64,000 bases of DNA from Nelumbo lutea (Eukaryota > Streptophyta > Magnoliopsida > Proteales > Nelumbonaceae): contig JAKGHH010000003.1 in assembly GCA_022828595.1 (NCBI GenBank), forward strand, positions 54,177,759 through 54,241,758, given 5' to 3'. How positions within the stretch are numbered: the stretch's first letter is position 1; each line of letters opens with the position of its first letter. The position numbers were made by a program, and so were the translations under genes. This document shows positions 42,380 through 54,779 of the stretch, one piece after another. The notes beneath the pieces are model-generated. The model was given only the letters and a program-made list of their open reading frames with translations. It was not told where the DNA came from and made no database searches.

Positions 42380-44700
42380 TATCATGTTGAGTTCTATTTA
42401 TATCCAGATGTTGAAAATTATATAAAGTTATTATTGTATATTTTCAGTAATTTTCAAATTTCCGGCTATTTTAATATGTTTAGAATTTTTTATATTTTCA
42501 ATAATTAAATTTTTATCTATATTACTGAAAATAACTAAAGTTATCTTTAGTAATTTTACTATTTTTAGTAAATAATATTCTTTTAGTTATTATTATAGGG
42601 TCGATTGAAATAATAATTATTTGTTAGTAATTTTATATTTATTATTGGTAGTCATTATCAACAGATAATTAAATCAAAATGAAAATATGTTGAAAACTAT
42701 TGAAAAAATATTGATAATGAATAAAATTTATTTTGCTGAAATTAATTTTCCATTGAAAAATTATTGGACGTCAACTAATCGTTATTGAAAAGTTACAAGA
42801 AGTATTGAAAAATTACTGAAAACCCAATATCAGTTTTCTAGGATTTAAATTTATTTGATTAAATGCATTATCAAATTTAATTTACGAAAACATTACTCAA
42901 AATTATTAAAAATGTGATTACCAAGTTAATGAAAATTTGATCAAGCAAAAGTTATTGATACTAAAAGTTATTGAAAATTTATTTTTCAAAGTTTACTAAA
43001 ACTTATTTGAAATTTATTGGATTTTATAAAAAATAATTGAAATACAATAAACACAAAATGAAAAAGATACTGAAAATTATTGAAAATTTATTGAAAATGT
43101 TGAACACGAGAAATATACTGAAAATGCCAAAAGTTAAATTGTTTCTTGCTGAAAATTAATGAATTACTGAAAAACAGTGAAAATATTATTGAAAATCAAC
43201 CAAAAGTTATTGAAAATTAATGACAATTATTGAAAACTAGTTGTCCAAAGTTTACTAAAATTTATTGAAAAAAAGTGAAATCTAATGAAATAAAACAAAC
43301 ATAAAATGAAAACATTACTGAAAATTATTGAAAATCTATGGAAAATGCTGAACATGTTGAAAGTAATGAAAATGCCAAAACTGATATCATTTTTCGCTGA
43401 AAATTTACTAAAAAGCTTAGAAAATATACTGAAAATTATTGAAAATTAATGATAATTAATTTTTCAAAATTTACTAAAATTTATTGAAAAAAATAAAAAC
43501 TATAGAAATAAAACAAACATTAAGTGAAAAAAAAATACTGAAATTTATTGAAAACTTATTGATAATGTTGAGCATGATGAAAATACTGAAAATTCCAAAA
43601 ATTAAATTGACTTTTGCTGAAAATTAATGAAAAAACAAAACCAACAATAGATATGTAAATGCACATTATTTGAAAATTAATTCTGAATGCAATGATTTTT
43701 AAAAATTATTAAAAATTATTGAAAGTTAATGAAAATTAATTTGTTAAGTTTTCTAAAATTCATTTGAAAATTATTGAAAAAAGAAAATAAATATTATTAA
43801 AGACATTATTAAACAATAGAAGAAAATGCAAAATTACTGGAATATATTGAAAATAGTTAAAATTAAAGAAAAACAATGATAATGCACAAAGGTTAATGAA
43901 AATTGTTAAAAATGAAAAATAAAATGCTGAAAATTATTATAAAATTATTGCACATGCTAAAAATACTGGGACTGCAGAATAATTCTGAAAAATAATTGAA
44001 AGCTATAAAAAATACTGAATATGCAAGAAAACTTAATGAATAATTATCGAAAATCAATTGAAATTACTGAACATTACCAAAAATATTTAAAATTGCAAAA
44101 ATTACTAGAAGTTATTGGACAAATATTGAAAATTAAAGAAAGCACTGAAAATGCTAAATAATTATTTTTACAAACATCAATTTCTAAAATATTGAACATT
44201 ATTGAAAAAATAAAATAAGGAATATTGTTAATTAAGTTGCTACAAATACAGATAATATTTTAATGAGGCCTATGAATAATTTCTAAACATTTTTTAAAAT
44301 ACTAAAAATTTTTTAAAGTTCTTAGTTATTTAATACTTGAAATATTTTCTAAAAACTACTAAAATTTATGAAATGCTAAAAATTTTGAAATACTGAAAAA
44401 TAGTCAAAATTAAAATTTTCAATAATTTTTGAAATACTAAATATCATTGAATAATTATAAAATTCAAAAAAAACTTGAATTTTTTCTAAAATTTATTTTC
44501 CCTTGAAAATTTACTAAAATTTATTGAAATGCTAAAAATACTAATAAATTATTGCCAACTATTGAAATTTCAAAAGTTATGGAAATTTTTTGAATAAATA
44601 TTAAAAAATACTAAGCATACAAAAAATATTTATTATTTTTGAAATTATTTTTCTAGTGACAAATTAATGAAAATTACTAAAAATTAATGGGGAAATTTTC
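42380..44700 (+). repeat. 2.3-kb degenerate TGAAAATTA-type repeat field
   Basis: Almost every 10-15 bp has a variant of ATTGAAAATTA, ACTGAAAATT or ATTACTGAA on the plus strand, interspersed with CAAAATTTACTAAAATTTATT blocks that recur about every 180-230 bp (for example 42990, 43245, 43470, 43740). C and G are very scarce. Three larger units near 42960-43560 share the order AATTATTGAAAA, TGTTGAACATG, AATACTGAAAATGCCAAAA. It looks like a decayed tandem array with a short and a longer period. Confidence 0.75.
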
Positions 44701-45990
44701 ATATTAGTACCTTATACTTTAGGGGTAGTCTCAGTTTAGTAACCAAACTTCAAAACGTGCCATTGCAGTACTTGAACTTTCAAAAACTATTAATTTAGTC
44801 ACAGTCGTTAGCAATCCATTAGTCATCTATATCATGTGATAACATGTGCAACTTAAAGTTTTGGAAAATGTCAAAACTACCCTTCAAAAAAAGACATTGT
44901 TCATTGTCTTCTACCTTGAAACTGAACCAAAATAAACATTGTTCATTGTCTTCTACCTTTTCTACCAAGGAGGAGGGTCCTCTAGAGATTCGTAGTCAAA
45001 GATGCAAAAGGTAAAGCATTAGATGGTGGCCTTGCACCAAAGGGTGGAGGTTGCACAAATGGATGGCCATAAGGCTATCTAGAAGGAACATTTGGTGCCA
45101 CACTAGCTTCTAACCCAAACCGGAGCAGCTGATGGTGCAATCATAAAGGGGGCAGGGCAGGTACTATGTGGAATGGGCATAAGGTGGCAACCCAAACTGG
45201 AGCAGCTAATTGTGCACCAGGAAATAAACTTTCCAAGGCTGATAAGATAGGAACAGGACAAGGTGGAAGCCCAAAATGGGGCAGGACAAGGATCAAGTGC
45301 ATTAGGAATTGTAGGTGGACGATTTATTTGTAGATTTTGCATGTTATTCACTAAAGAATCAAGAGTTCTCTACACATTGGATTGAAATTAGGGGGTATAG
45401 GAGATGCCATGGAGAATCACAATAGACTCAACTAGATTGGGATTGAAGCGATCAAGGACGTGGAGGAATTGTTGATAACAAGTTTCAAATGTCACTTGGT
45501 CTATTGATGGCAACAGCAGTGAACTGTGTCAATAACACAAGTGCCAAGAACTTATATACAAGGAAGGGGATCAAGGTGACATGGTGATGTCCACCCTGAA
45601 GAAAGGGAAACCTGATCGATCTCATGAAGAAGGTCATGCCTATTGTTATTGTTTGTCGTTATTGTTGTTGTTATTGTCGTTATTGTTACAAGCTTTGTCC
45701 ACGATGGACCTTAGGAGGGCTTGATTCCCTCCCTAGATACCTTCAAATCCTTCTTCATCACTTCGAGTGGTGTATCCTACCCCAAATGAATCCGACATCA
45801 CAGCTCTACCACTATAAGCGATCATTAATAACATTCAAAAGGCTGCTTATATGATCAAAACCATCTATATCTATAGGATAGGAGACAAATAACAAAAAAA
45901 TCCCTTTTCCTGAACAAATAAATCAAATAACAATTATAACAAATTAAGGTTTGAAGGAAAGAAGCAGTTACCTAGATTTGTCTTTATGGT
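44701..45990. other. No recognised gene; transposon-end-like start and a duplicated segment
   Basis: 44700-44880 reads like the end of a MULE/Helitron-type element (TATTAGTACCTTATACTTTAGG). ACATTGTTCATTGTCTTCTACC occurs twice, at about 44891 and 44937. A GC-richer segment (45000-45350) has weak open frames on both strands with repeated GGGGCAGGACAAGG words, possibly captured gene sequence, unidentified. TTATTGTTGTTG microsatellite-like runs lie at 45640-45690. Confidence 0.3.
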
Positions 45991-46198
45991 TTTGGGTCTT
46001 GTCCATATTTTCCTCGTTTTCTAGTTTCTATGATTTCTATTTTACAAAATCATCTATCTATATACTTTAACCATTGGGAGGATGTACGGCAACATTGTGA
46101 GGTTGACACTTATATGTTTTTTGTTCTCTAAATTATTGGCACGTGCCTCTATCCCTTTTTTTCTTTATTCTCTCTTTTCTTCCACCTCTCTTTGTCTA

Positions 46199-46355
46199 AA
46201 AAATTATAAGAATGCCACATATAAGACAAGATTCTTTATATAATTGCCTCTATAATATTCAAAAATTACAACAATACCACATATAAAACAAATCTCCTTA
46301 TATAATTGACTTAATGGCATTTGAAAATTACAGTAGTGCCATATACAATTATTTA
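46199..46355. repeat. Three ~62-bp tandem units
   Basis: Units start at about 46199, 46262 and 46325 with AAAATTA(T/C)A. Each contains ATGCCA- or TACCACATATAA and CTTTATATAATTG, and the third is shortened. Likely part of the same non-coding element as the Helitron-like end downstream. Confidence 0.6.
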
Positions 46356-46668
46356 AGATTAAGGCATCCTATAAATAAAATGTCATTCCTCTTCTTTCTC
46401 AATTCTCTCTCTCCTATTTTCTATATCAACTTTTATTTATTCATTTATTATTTTATTATTATTATCTAAACATTTATTTATTTAATAAAATTAAACAAAT
46501 TATTCGGTAGAGTAAAAGAGATGTGACATTAAGAGATAGATTTTAATAAACATTTATTTATTTATTTTACTTAATTATTTATTTATTTACAAATAATTTA
46601 CTAACAAATTATTCTCTCCCCTTGGGCCCAATATATTTTATTTATTTAATTTTTTTATTTAAGAAAAA

Positions 46669-46985
46669 CTAGGGCTGAACCAATGGGTTGGGTTTTATCC
46701 TGATGGAGCTAAATTGATTAGAAGACATAATTATAACGATTTTGGTTCCATGATTTTGTCTTGATTGATTCTCATTCTTACTTGTCCAAAATTGATTCAG
46801 GTCCATAACCAAACATTTTATGAAATATATAATTTTTCTTTCTTGTATTTTTTTATCATGTTTCATGTTTGAAACAATAAATTTGATAAATAATAAATAA
46901 GATAATATTAGTTAAAAATGTTTAACATATTAACATAAAAATAAATTAGCATTATTTTGAATATTGTTTTCAATATAATGAGGTC
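46669..46985. repeat. Copy A of a dispersed ~0.3-kb repeat
   Basis: Starts CTAGGGCTGAACCAATGGG and ends near AATAAATTAGCATTATTTTG. It shares long stretches with 48554-48870, including GATTCCATGATTTTGT-type and AATAAATAAGATAATATTAG words in the same order. The CTAGGG start is typical of hAT-type MITEs. No coding capacity. Confidence 0.65.
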
Positions 46986-47464
46986 TATGAGTTGATCCCA
47001 ATTAAATAATTGGTTCAAGACTGGTTCTATGTGGTTGTTTATTATTCATAATAATATAGTTATAGTTATTTTATTTTAAAAATATAACCAAATTTATTAT
47101 TGTATCTCCCATGGTTTTCCAATCGTTGTTGACCTGGACAATCGGACCATTCGGCCTAGGAACTGTTCAGGCAACCAGTTCCATTTTACCCCAAACCTAG
47201 TCCTTGGCCAAAAACCATTGAATCAGTCAATTTCCCATTGACCTGGGCGGTCAAATCTTTGAGTCATTCAACGGTTTTTGCCCATTTTTAATTATTTTTA
47301 ATTTTTTTGTCAAAACAGGTCATTCATTCAAATCGGACAGTCGAACCGTCAACCTAGAAATCGATGGCCAAAACGGTTATGTTTTTAAGTCATTTTTTAA
47401 AGCCATGATATCTCTCGAAATAGGCATAAAAAATTGTATCTCCAAATGGCATTTTTAAATTTTG

Positions 47465-47493
47465 CCCCTACGAAGCAAGGGCTTCCCCGCTAG
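47465..47493 (+). mobile_element. Possible Helitron 3' terminus
   Basis: GAAGCAAGGGCTTCCCCGCTAG can form an imperfect GC hairpin, and CTAG followed by host T matches the Helitron rule (CTRR|T). If the TCTATACTATAT at 41487 is the 5' end, a non-autonomous Helitron of about 6 kb would cover the repeat field. The base before that TC is T rather than the expected A, so the span is speculative. Confidence 0.35.
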
Positions 47494-47603
47494 TATTATA
47501 TATAATATTGAGTTGATTTTTTTTTAAACAAAATCAGAGGGTCTAAATGAAAATCAGTTTTTTTCTTTTTTTCTTTTTTCTTTTTATTTGTTTTTTTACC
47601 TCT

Positions 47604-48270
47604 TGATGGAGCGCGATCTGGATACTCCTAGCTAGAAGATGATCTGGAACACTAGTCGTGTGGCGAGCTAGACCAAGCTGCAAGATAAAAGATCAGAGAA
47701 CCTGGGGTGGCTAGCCCGGCAAGGTCGCTCTGATGCTTAAATCAGTACTATATTTATGGATGTGAGCTGAATGTTTGAATGCTAGAGTGCTAGTGAGCAA
47801 AGAATCGCTCGTACCTTCACCTTAAGGATTGATGCCCTTATATAGTTGAGTAGTCGTGAATCTTACGAAAAGGCTCCAGGATCTCCGGGCTACATAGATA
47901 AGATCTATAAGATCCATTCCGTTTCTGAAGGAGAACAATGCGCTAGTTGATAAGGTTTATCACTTTCCTCCGATTCGGGTGGAGTGAGGATGAGCTCTAT
48001 TATTAGTTATTGTGATCCCAAGAGATTTGGAATCTGTTGGGAAAGTTTCTGGAGTTGATTATGTGGTGCTCTGGCTCTTTAGTCCTAAACTGGAAACTCG
48101 GTTCTTTGGCCCCGAACTGAATTAGGTGTCAATGTGCCTTTATGGCGAGGTGCTCAAGGCCCTGAACTCCCGAGCTGTTGGCGAGGCTCCCTTGTTGAGT
48201 TGTCACCCTAGTGGCTGATCGCGTCCATGTGTACTTCGGTCACTAGGTCGGGCCAAATCACCCCTCATCA
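47604..48270 (-). mobile_element. Solo LTR, 667 bp
   Basis: Ends TGATGGAGCG...CCCCTCATCA give perfect TGATG/CATCA inverted termini, with near-matching 5-bp flanks CCTCT and CATCT. On the minus strand a TATATAAGGGC promoter word (near 47842) and an LTR-like layout suggest that orientation. No internal retrotransposon domain adjoins either side, so it is a recombination-derived solo LTR. Confidence 0.55.
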
Positions 48271-48553
48271 CATCTCTTCAATGAAAGTGTCGCATCATGT
48301 AACGTTAATAATGAAAACCAATGACACCTTAATATTGCCATCAAATTTTGAAATAAGAGTACAATTATAATTTTGTAGTTGAATTTACATGTAGGTCCCA
48401 CCTATTGACATTAAAAAGTTGCTAGAGGTATTAGGGTGTGATCGTAGGTTCAATCACTACAACAATTAAACCAAGGTGAGCTAAAGAGACATGGTGTGCT
48501 TAGGAGGAAGAGAGTGCTAGAAGTGTATATGTGAACTTAAGAGAGCATACCTA

Positions 48554-48870
48554 CTAGGGTTGTCAATGGGTTAGGTATAACCAATGGCCCTGAACCAACC
48601 AAACCAATGATAACAGTTTTGATTCCATGATTTTGTGTTGATTAATAATTAGGCTGGTTTTAGTTCTTGCCTATCTGAAGCTGGTTTAGACCTAAAACCG
48701 ATTATTTTATTAAATATATAATATTTTCTTAATTTTATTATAATTTTTAACATATTTTAGGTTTGGAATGGTAAGTCTACTAGATAATAAATAAGATAAT
48801 ATTAGTTAAAATGTTTAATTTATTAGGATATAAATAATTTAGTATTTTTCTATCAATTTTGTTAATGTTA
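48554..48870. repeat. Copy B of a dispersed ~0.3-kb repeat
   Basis: Starts CTAGGGTTGTCAATGGGTTA. It corresponds along its length to copy A at 46669-46985, with an internal difference of about 60 bp. Both copies lie in the same orientation 1.9 kb apart. Confidence 0.65.
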
Positions 48871-49817
48871 TATGTAAACCAATGGAGACAATGATATACT
48901 TAGAGTCTTGGAAGTGAAGAAAGAAGATGTTGTGGAAAATGGGTAAAATAGACAAGAGTTCTAATCCCTTTCATAAAGAAGGGTTTCACTATTTATAGAA
49001 GTAGGGAAACAAGGTTATGTGCATTGTCAGCACCTAATTCTTGCTCGGTCCCTTCAACTCACCTCCTTATGCCATCTTTTGATACCCTAAAGCTTTAAAA
49101 CATAACTAGATGAATATGAGACTTGTTGAAATCCAAAATTTCCTCTTCTAGCATAACCTACATGTTAAATAAAAACATTGAGATCAACATCTAACAATGC
49201 ATAGGCTTTAATACCCCGATCAAATAAAATCCCTAAACATAGGAAACTAAAACTTAACTACACATTGAATTTCGTGACCAAACTCCAAAGATTCACCATT
49301 CATCATGCCAACTTCCTCTTCAATGGCCCTAATCTATGCAATGTTAAAACCTCAACTCCACCATAACAAATCCGACCAATCCATTGCCTTAAAAATGTAA
49401 AGATTCTAATTCAACGACCTCAAATGAATAGAACTAGACAACTAAGATTAATTTTTTTTCTTAAATTTAAACCTCCCACCTGACTCCTCATCTCAATCTA
49501 TGCCCACACACCAAATTTCAATTCAAAACCCCTTTATTTAACTATCTAATAAAAATGATTCTAATTTGACATTTATTATTAAATCATACAAGAAGTTGTA
49601 ACCCAGGCAATCAAGAACCTCTTATCAAGTCCAAAATCCTCAAAGTAACCCACCCACCCACCCACCCAATTTCAACTTTAAATACCTCCATTTCCTTCCA
49701 AACAATCAAGATTCTATTTTAAGCCTTATCATTTATTAATAAGCCATACAGTTAAAAACTTGATCTACACCAAATCCTTCAACCCATACTTATAATCATT
49801 GCTCAAACTTTTCCATC
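48871..49817. other. No gene recognised
   Basis: AT-rich. Includes a (CCCA)n run at about 49650-49668 and a CTATTTATAG word at 48990 that could be an LTR TATA on the minus strand. No domains. Confidence 0.35.
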
Positions 49818-52149
49818 TAGGGGTGCTCATAGTTTGGTTGACTGAGCTGTGGGCTTTTTTTTTAATTAAACCAATCAGCTTAGTTATTCAAAAACCTAAT
49901 CAAAATCGAAAAGGTACACTTAAACATGGTGAAATGATTTAAAGACTTCTAATTAATAGAAAATATGGCTCCTAGTAAAGCATAATGGCATGATGGAATT
50001 CATGTAGCCTAAAATAGTTAAGTTCAATTGTATAATTAGTGTTTGGGTAGGCAATTATTATAACTTGGATGGAAGAGCAATTAAGTATTCTTCTAAATGC
50101 TATTAAAATAAAATGTTCGATTATTTAGGTCCTAGTTGACCCTTCCTTCCAAATCAATCTTACAAATTAAAACATGGTAGCACTAAATAATTGCATCTAG
50201 ATTTTTTAATTAATTATTTTTATCCATTCAAAGAATTAAATCCTTCTCTTGAGAATTCAATCTAGATTTATCTCTTGGGAGTCCTATTTCTCTTCTTTCA
50301 TGCAAATACACCAACTATAATGGTTAGTTGTTGTATTTTTGGCAGTTTCTTAAGTCTTAAACATCGGCTTCACACCCAAAACATTAAAAGATCATCAACC
50401 TCATAGCTTCGACATCCAATCATATAGTCTAATATTACCTAATCTAACCTTAAAGAAAACTCAATAGTTTCCTCCTTATTATAAATCACTAACTAGATAT
50501 AACTACCATCCTTCTTAGTCAATCAAAAGGATCAATAAATAGGGAAAGAAACTTGATTAAATTTTAAAATAACATAAGAGAAGCATCATATTAAATTAGA
50601 ATAGCATGTGTAGCATTAACGAGAATTCCTAACCTTGGTGACAAATGTTACATTGATGAATAAGCTTTGATTAGGTGAGCAAGTAAACTTACAAAAAAGG
50701 TTTAAAAAGTTTCTTAAGCATGCAGGGCAACCTACAAGAAAATGAATTGTCTGCAAGAATTACATAAAATTAAGGAATAAATATAGATAACAATTATGGG
50801 AAAATACATTGTTGATCAAAATAGAAAAACAGAGTAGTTTGTCTACATTAAATAGGGAAAAATACCTAACAATAATTAAGCATAAAGATGCAAGGTCAAT
50901 GAAATGAATTACTCAAACATAAAACAACTAAGTAACAAGTAAAAAGTAATTAAGAAAGTAGCTTACAAATATTATCATTCCCTTTTCATCAAATTAATTA
51001 AACCTACAAGCATCCACCATAGTTTACAATTTCCTTGGAATTCTATAAAAGTCCCCATAAAATATCTAAAAAGCATAATGACTTGTTAATGATGCATTAT
51101 TATGTTTATAAACTATAAAGTGGAATCACTTGCTAAAGATACACAAGTGTGTACTTATATATGCATTATACCAAGCATAAATTCAAGAACCAATAGGTTT
51201 AAACTCTATTGTATGTGTAGCTTTAGAAAATAAGTCTAAACTTATGCATCTTCTTATGGCTTTATGGTTGTAGACAATGTTACTTTTGGTAAGAATTCAA
51301 GTGCAAAATCAGGTAAATTTGTATTCTAGTTCAGTTTGCAATTGTTTGGGGTTGTATTATATTCGTTAATTAAAAAAATAAACTTACTTGCCTAGTGCAA
51401 TAACAACTAAATTTGTCTATGTATTGAGTTCCAATTAATTGTTCTCGAATTGAACTTATTGAATTAATAGAAGCATATATAATAGAAATACTCCATAAAA
51501 ATGTAGTTGATAGTTTTTTATCCCTCCATAAAAATGTAGTTGATAGCAACATGTTAACAACTACAAGACCAACTGATATTTCAAGTTAAAAAAATAGAGA
51601 AAGATATGTGAATTAGTGTATAACAATTGAGAAGTGAGTGTCGTTCCAAAAAATCCAAAAATGAATACTAATCATATTATCATTCATAAACGTGCATCAA
51701 ATATCATATTATCATAAATAAATCATAAACATGCCATTTAAGCTCATATAAAATATTAAAAGTAGTGATAACTATTAATATTCTTACTTGTGCATCTATC
51801 AAAATGTAAATAAACTAATGAATAAACATGCATCATAAAATCCCCAACCACAATATTATCAAAAGGCAATACAATATAAATCTAAATTAACAACAAAGGC
51901 ACAAAGCCTACAATTACAACCATAAGAATTCAAATCCATAACCACAGGGTGTATAACCACCTAATCGTCAATGTTTACAAGAGGATGCTCTTTGGTCAAA
52001 GATAACATTTCAGTAAAAAAAATTAAGATAAATGCAAATTAGAGTTAATATAACAAAATAAACCTGAATAATAAAATCAAAATTAAAAACAAAAAATTTT
52101 ACTTGATTCCATATTTTCAAGGTCATCTAAACTCTCCTATATATAAAGA

Positions 52150-54278
52150 TAGTCATGTAACGTTTATAACCAATATTGTCAACAAATGATAACTTTTTAT
52201 TATTAGAGTTAGAGAACTACGAAATGAATCAAGTACATAATCTCCAATCCTAAAAGCCGACTTCAACGCAATTATAGATACAAACATACATAATAAATTA
52301 TAAGCCACTAAAGAAAGCATTTAATATTTAGAAGAATTAATTTTCCACCAAGTCAATATGTTAAATGACATATTTTTTGGACTTTTACATTCCTCCCTTT
52401 AATATTTATCTAGTTCTATTTTATTCTCTACACCTCATTGGCTCACTTTTTGTTTGTTATATAATGTATTCATGAAATTGGTAACATCTTTTATACTCTC
52501 AACTTTGGTTTCATTTAAATCCTGAGATTAATTACTGTGTTGAGCATTAGGAAATGATTGGGTTGAATTATAAAACTTAAATATAAAAACTAAAACTTGT
52601 TTCACCTTATCCTTTAGCACTTTAGCCATATCAACATCATATGATTTACTAATTACCTAGTCCACTTTAGCACTTTATTTCATGTATTCATTTCCAGTTA
52701 CATAAAGTGAACTAGATGATTTTATTGTAGTTTATTAAAAAAAAATTAAAAAAGTACAACAAAACACAAGTATATTCTTAATCTCCATTAGTAAGAAAAC
52801 CCGTATTTTTAGAACTAGTAAGCTCCTCTACATACTTACTATCAACACTCTCTAATAAATCAAATGCCTTCTAAAATTTCAAAGTGGATTTTAATATTAA
52901 ATAAATAGAGTTCCACCTAGTTTCAACATCTACGCAAACAAGACCCCTACTCACTGGGGATGAGCATTATTTGATTCAAACCAAAAAACTAAATCGAAAA
53001 TTTTTGTTTCAGTTTGTTTGATTTAGTATGTTTAGTTTTTTGTTAATTCGGTTTTAAATATTTTAGTTTCAGTTTCGATTTTTAGAATTACAAATTCGGT
53101 TAACCGAATAAACCAAACTTTCGTATATAATATGCAATATATAATATATTATATATTTATTAAAATTCGATTTCATTTTCAATTTTTTCAATTCAGTTTT
53201 TAAAATTACCAAATACTCACCCCTACTATTCACTATCTTTTCTTTCTCCATACAATCTTTAAATTTTTGTAACTTTGTTGGATAGGACCTTATATACATC
53301 ATTAAACGAATCCTACAAATAGAATCATCTAACTTTAACAATCCATTTTTGATAATCCGACTCAAAATATGTGCATACATCGCATGTATAATAATTCACT
53401 ATTTAAGACACTTCTCTTCTAATTATTAAGTTTCTTTTTGAAGTATTGAATCCCTACATCATTTGAATTTTCATTGTTTACCATTCTAATGAACACTTTT
53501 CAATGCCCCAATCAAGTAAACATCTCTTAATCTCTTAATGGCCTTGCCAATTACCTCTCATGAGTGACTAGAAATTGGACAAAAAAATTAAAATTTTTTA
53601 TGCAATATCCAATCATCACCAATAAAGTAAAAGTGAGACAATGTAACTAAGATTTTAAGAAGTCCATGTGTTTGTAGTAAAGCAAACCCTTGATGACAAC
53701 TTTTTAAAAAATTGTTTTAACTTTTTCCTCTCCAAATAAAGATTTAACAATCTTTAACTATTAGAACAGAAGCCATGGAACCCCTCTCGTTTCACATGTT
53801 TAAAAGGTAAATTATCTACAATAACAATCTTAGCAAGTTCTTTTTTACATTCATTTTGGTAAAACTTGTAAGGCACAAGTGATTATGTAGTGCCCCCTCT
53901 CTATAATTTTAAAATAAAGTCTCCAAAGTCTTCTACCTCTTGTTCGTATTATTAAGAAGATACTTTTACATCTAAATAAGTGATTATTTAAGAAATTAGT
54001 ACCATTTGCAAATGGACAAACTAGGTTTTTATCACAATAATTGCACTTTCCTTTTTATTCACTTTTGTCCTTACATTCAAACTTAGTAAAATGATCTCAC
54101 ACCCATTTTTTTTTCTAGAAGTGGCACAAGATTTTGAAATTGACTCTGAAATAACTGGGTTAGATGAATTACCAATATTACTTAAAGGCATAACTAAAGG
54201 GTTTGTGCTTGTACTTCTAATCGGAGGATTGCAACTTTGACTATCTGTGATTGTATTGTTGTCACCCGTACTTGACAT
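52150..54278 (-). pseudogene. hAT transposase (BED zinc finger, RNase H-like core, C-terminal dimerisation domain), decayed
   Basis: The ATG at 54278 begins MSSTGDNNTITDS. The BED finger follows at about 54105-53960: a W-V-stop-DHFTKFEC start, then GKCNYCDKNLVCPFANGTNF and NNHLFRCKS, giving C-X2-C and H-X4-C. DNLPFKHVKREGFHGFCSNS (about 53810) and CFTTNTWTS (about 53680) match the start of the catalytic core, and LLDWGIEKCS (about 53500) continues it. HVKDGL-type, VDESI- and QKFK-like words follow to about 53230. After the nested MITE, CVDVETRWNSIYL (about 52940-52900) resumes. The dimerisation domain is clear at about 52430-52210: IELDKY, FNILTWWKINSSKY and VLDSFRSSLT. More than ten stops or shifts are scattered, so no transposase can be made. 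Confidence 0.85.
52955..53225. mobile_element. hAT-type MITE inserted in the transposase pseudogene, 271 bp
   Basis: Ends TGGGGATGAGCATTATTTG and, reverse-complemented, TAGGGGTGAGTATTTGGT are inverted repeats. The flanks CTACTCAC (52947-52954) and CTATTCAC (53226-53233) are an 8-bp target duplication with one mismatch. The host transposase reading is continuous across the site when the insert is ignored. The interior has TTTCGGTT/TTTTAG-type words and a TA run at 53125-53155. Confidence 0.8.
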
Positions 54279-54779
54279 TTGATAAACAAAAAAAATTATA
54301 TTTTAATTAAAAAAAAAATAATCAAATGTAATGAAATTAAAAGATAAAGAAAAAAAAAAGACAAGAGACATGTTTCCACAAAACATATGATATAAGCTTA
54401 AAGCATCTCTAACTAGTGTATAAGATACTAAGTTCCAGGTTCTAGCCTCTCAAAAATCGAAATGTCATGAAATTTATTAAAACATAAAATGGAATTAACC
54501 TAAAATATAATAAAACAATAAAATAAAATAAGATAAAATAAAATAGTATGGATTTCATATGCTTAAATCCCAATTTTTTCATATTGGGCCATATTCACTC
54601 TACAATTTTGGAGATAGAAGTTATTAATCTACACCAAAAATATGGGTAATGCTTTAATCAATCTTAAATCAATGCAAGAGAATCTTGTGGAGAGATAAGT
54701 TTATGTAAATTTAATTTATATAATATAAGAAAACCACTAAAAAGTAAAGAATAAAATAAAAGTTTGTTTCACTAAAAGA

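Noticed and set aside
42380..44700. Centromeric satellite
   Set aside because: The units are too short and too degenerate, no monomer of 150-200 bp is cleanly repeated, and the array is only 2.3 kb.
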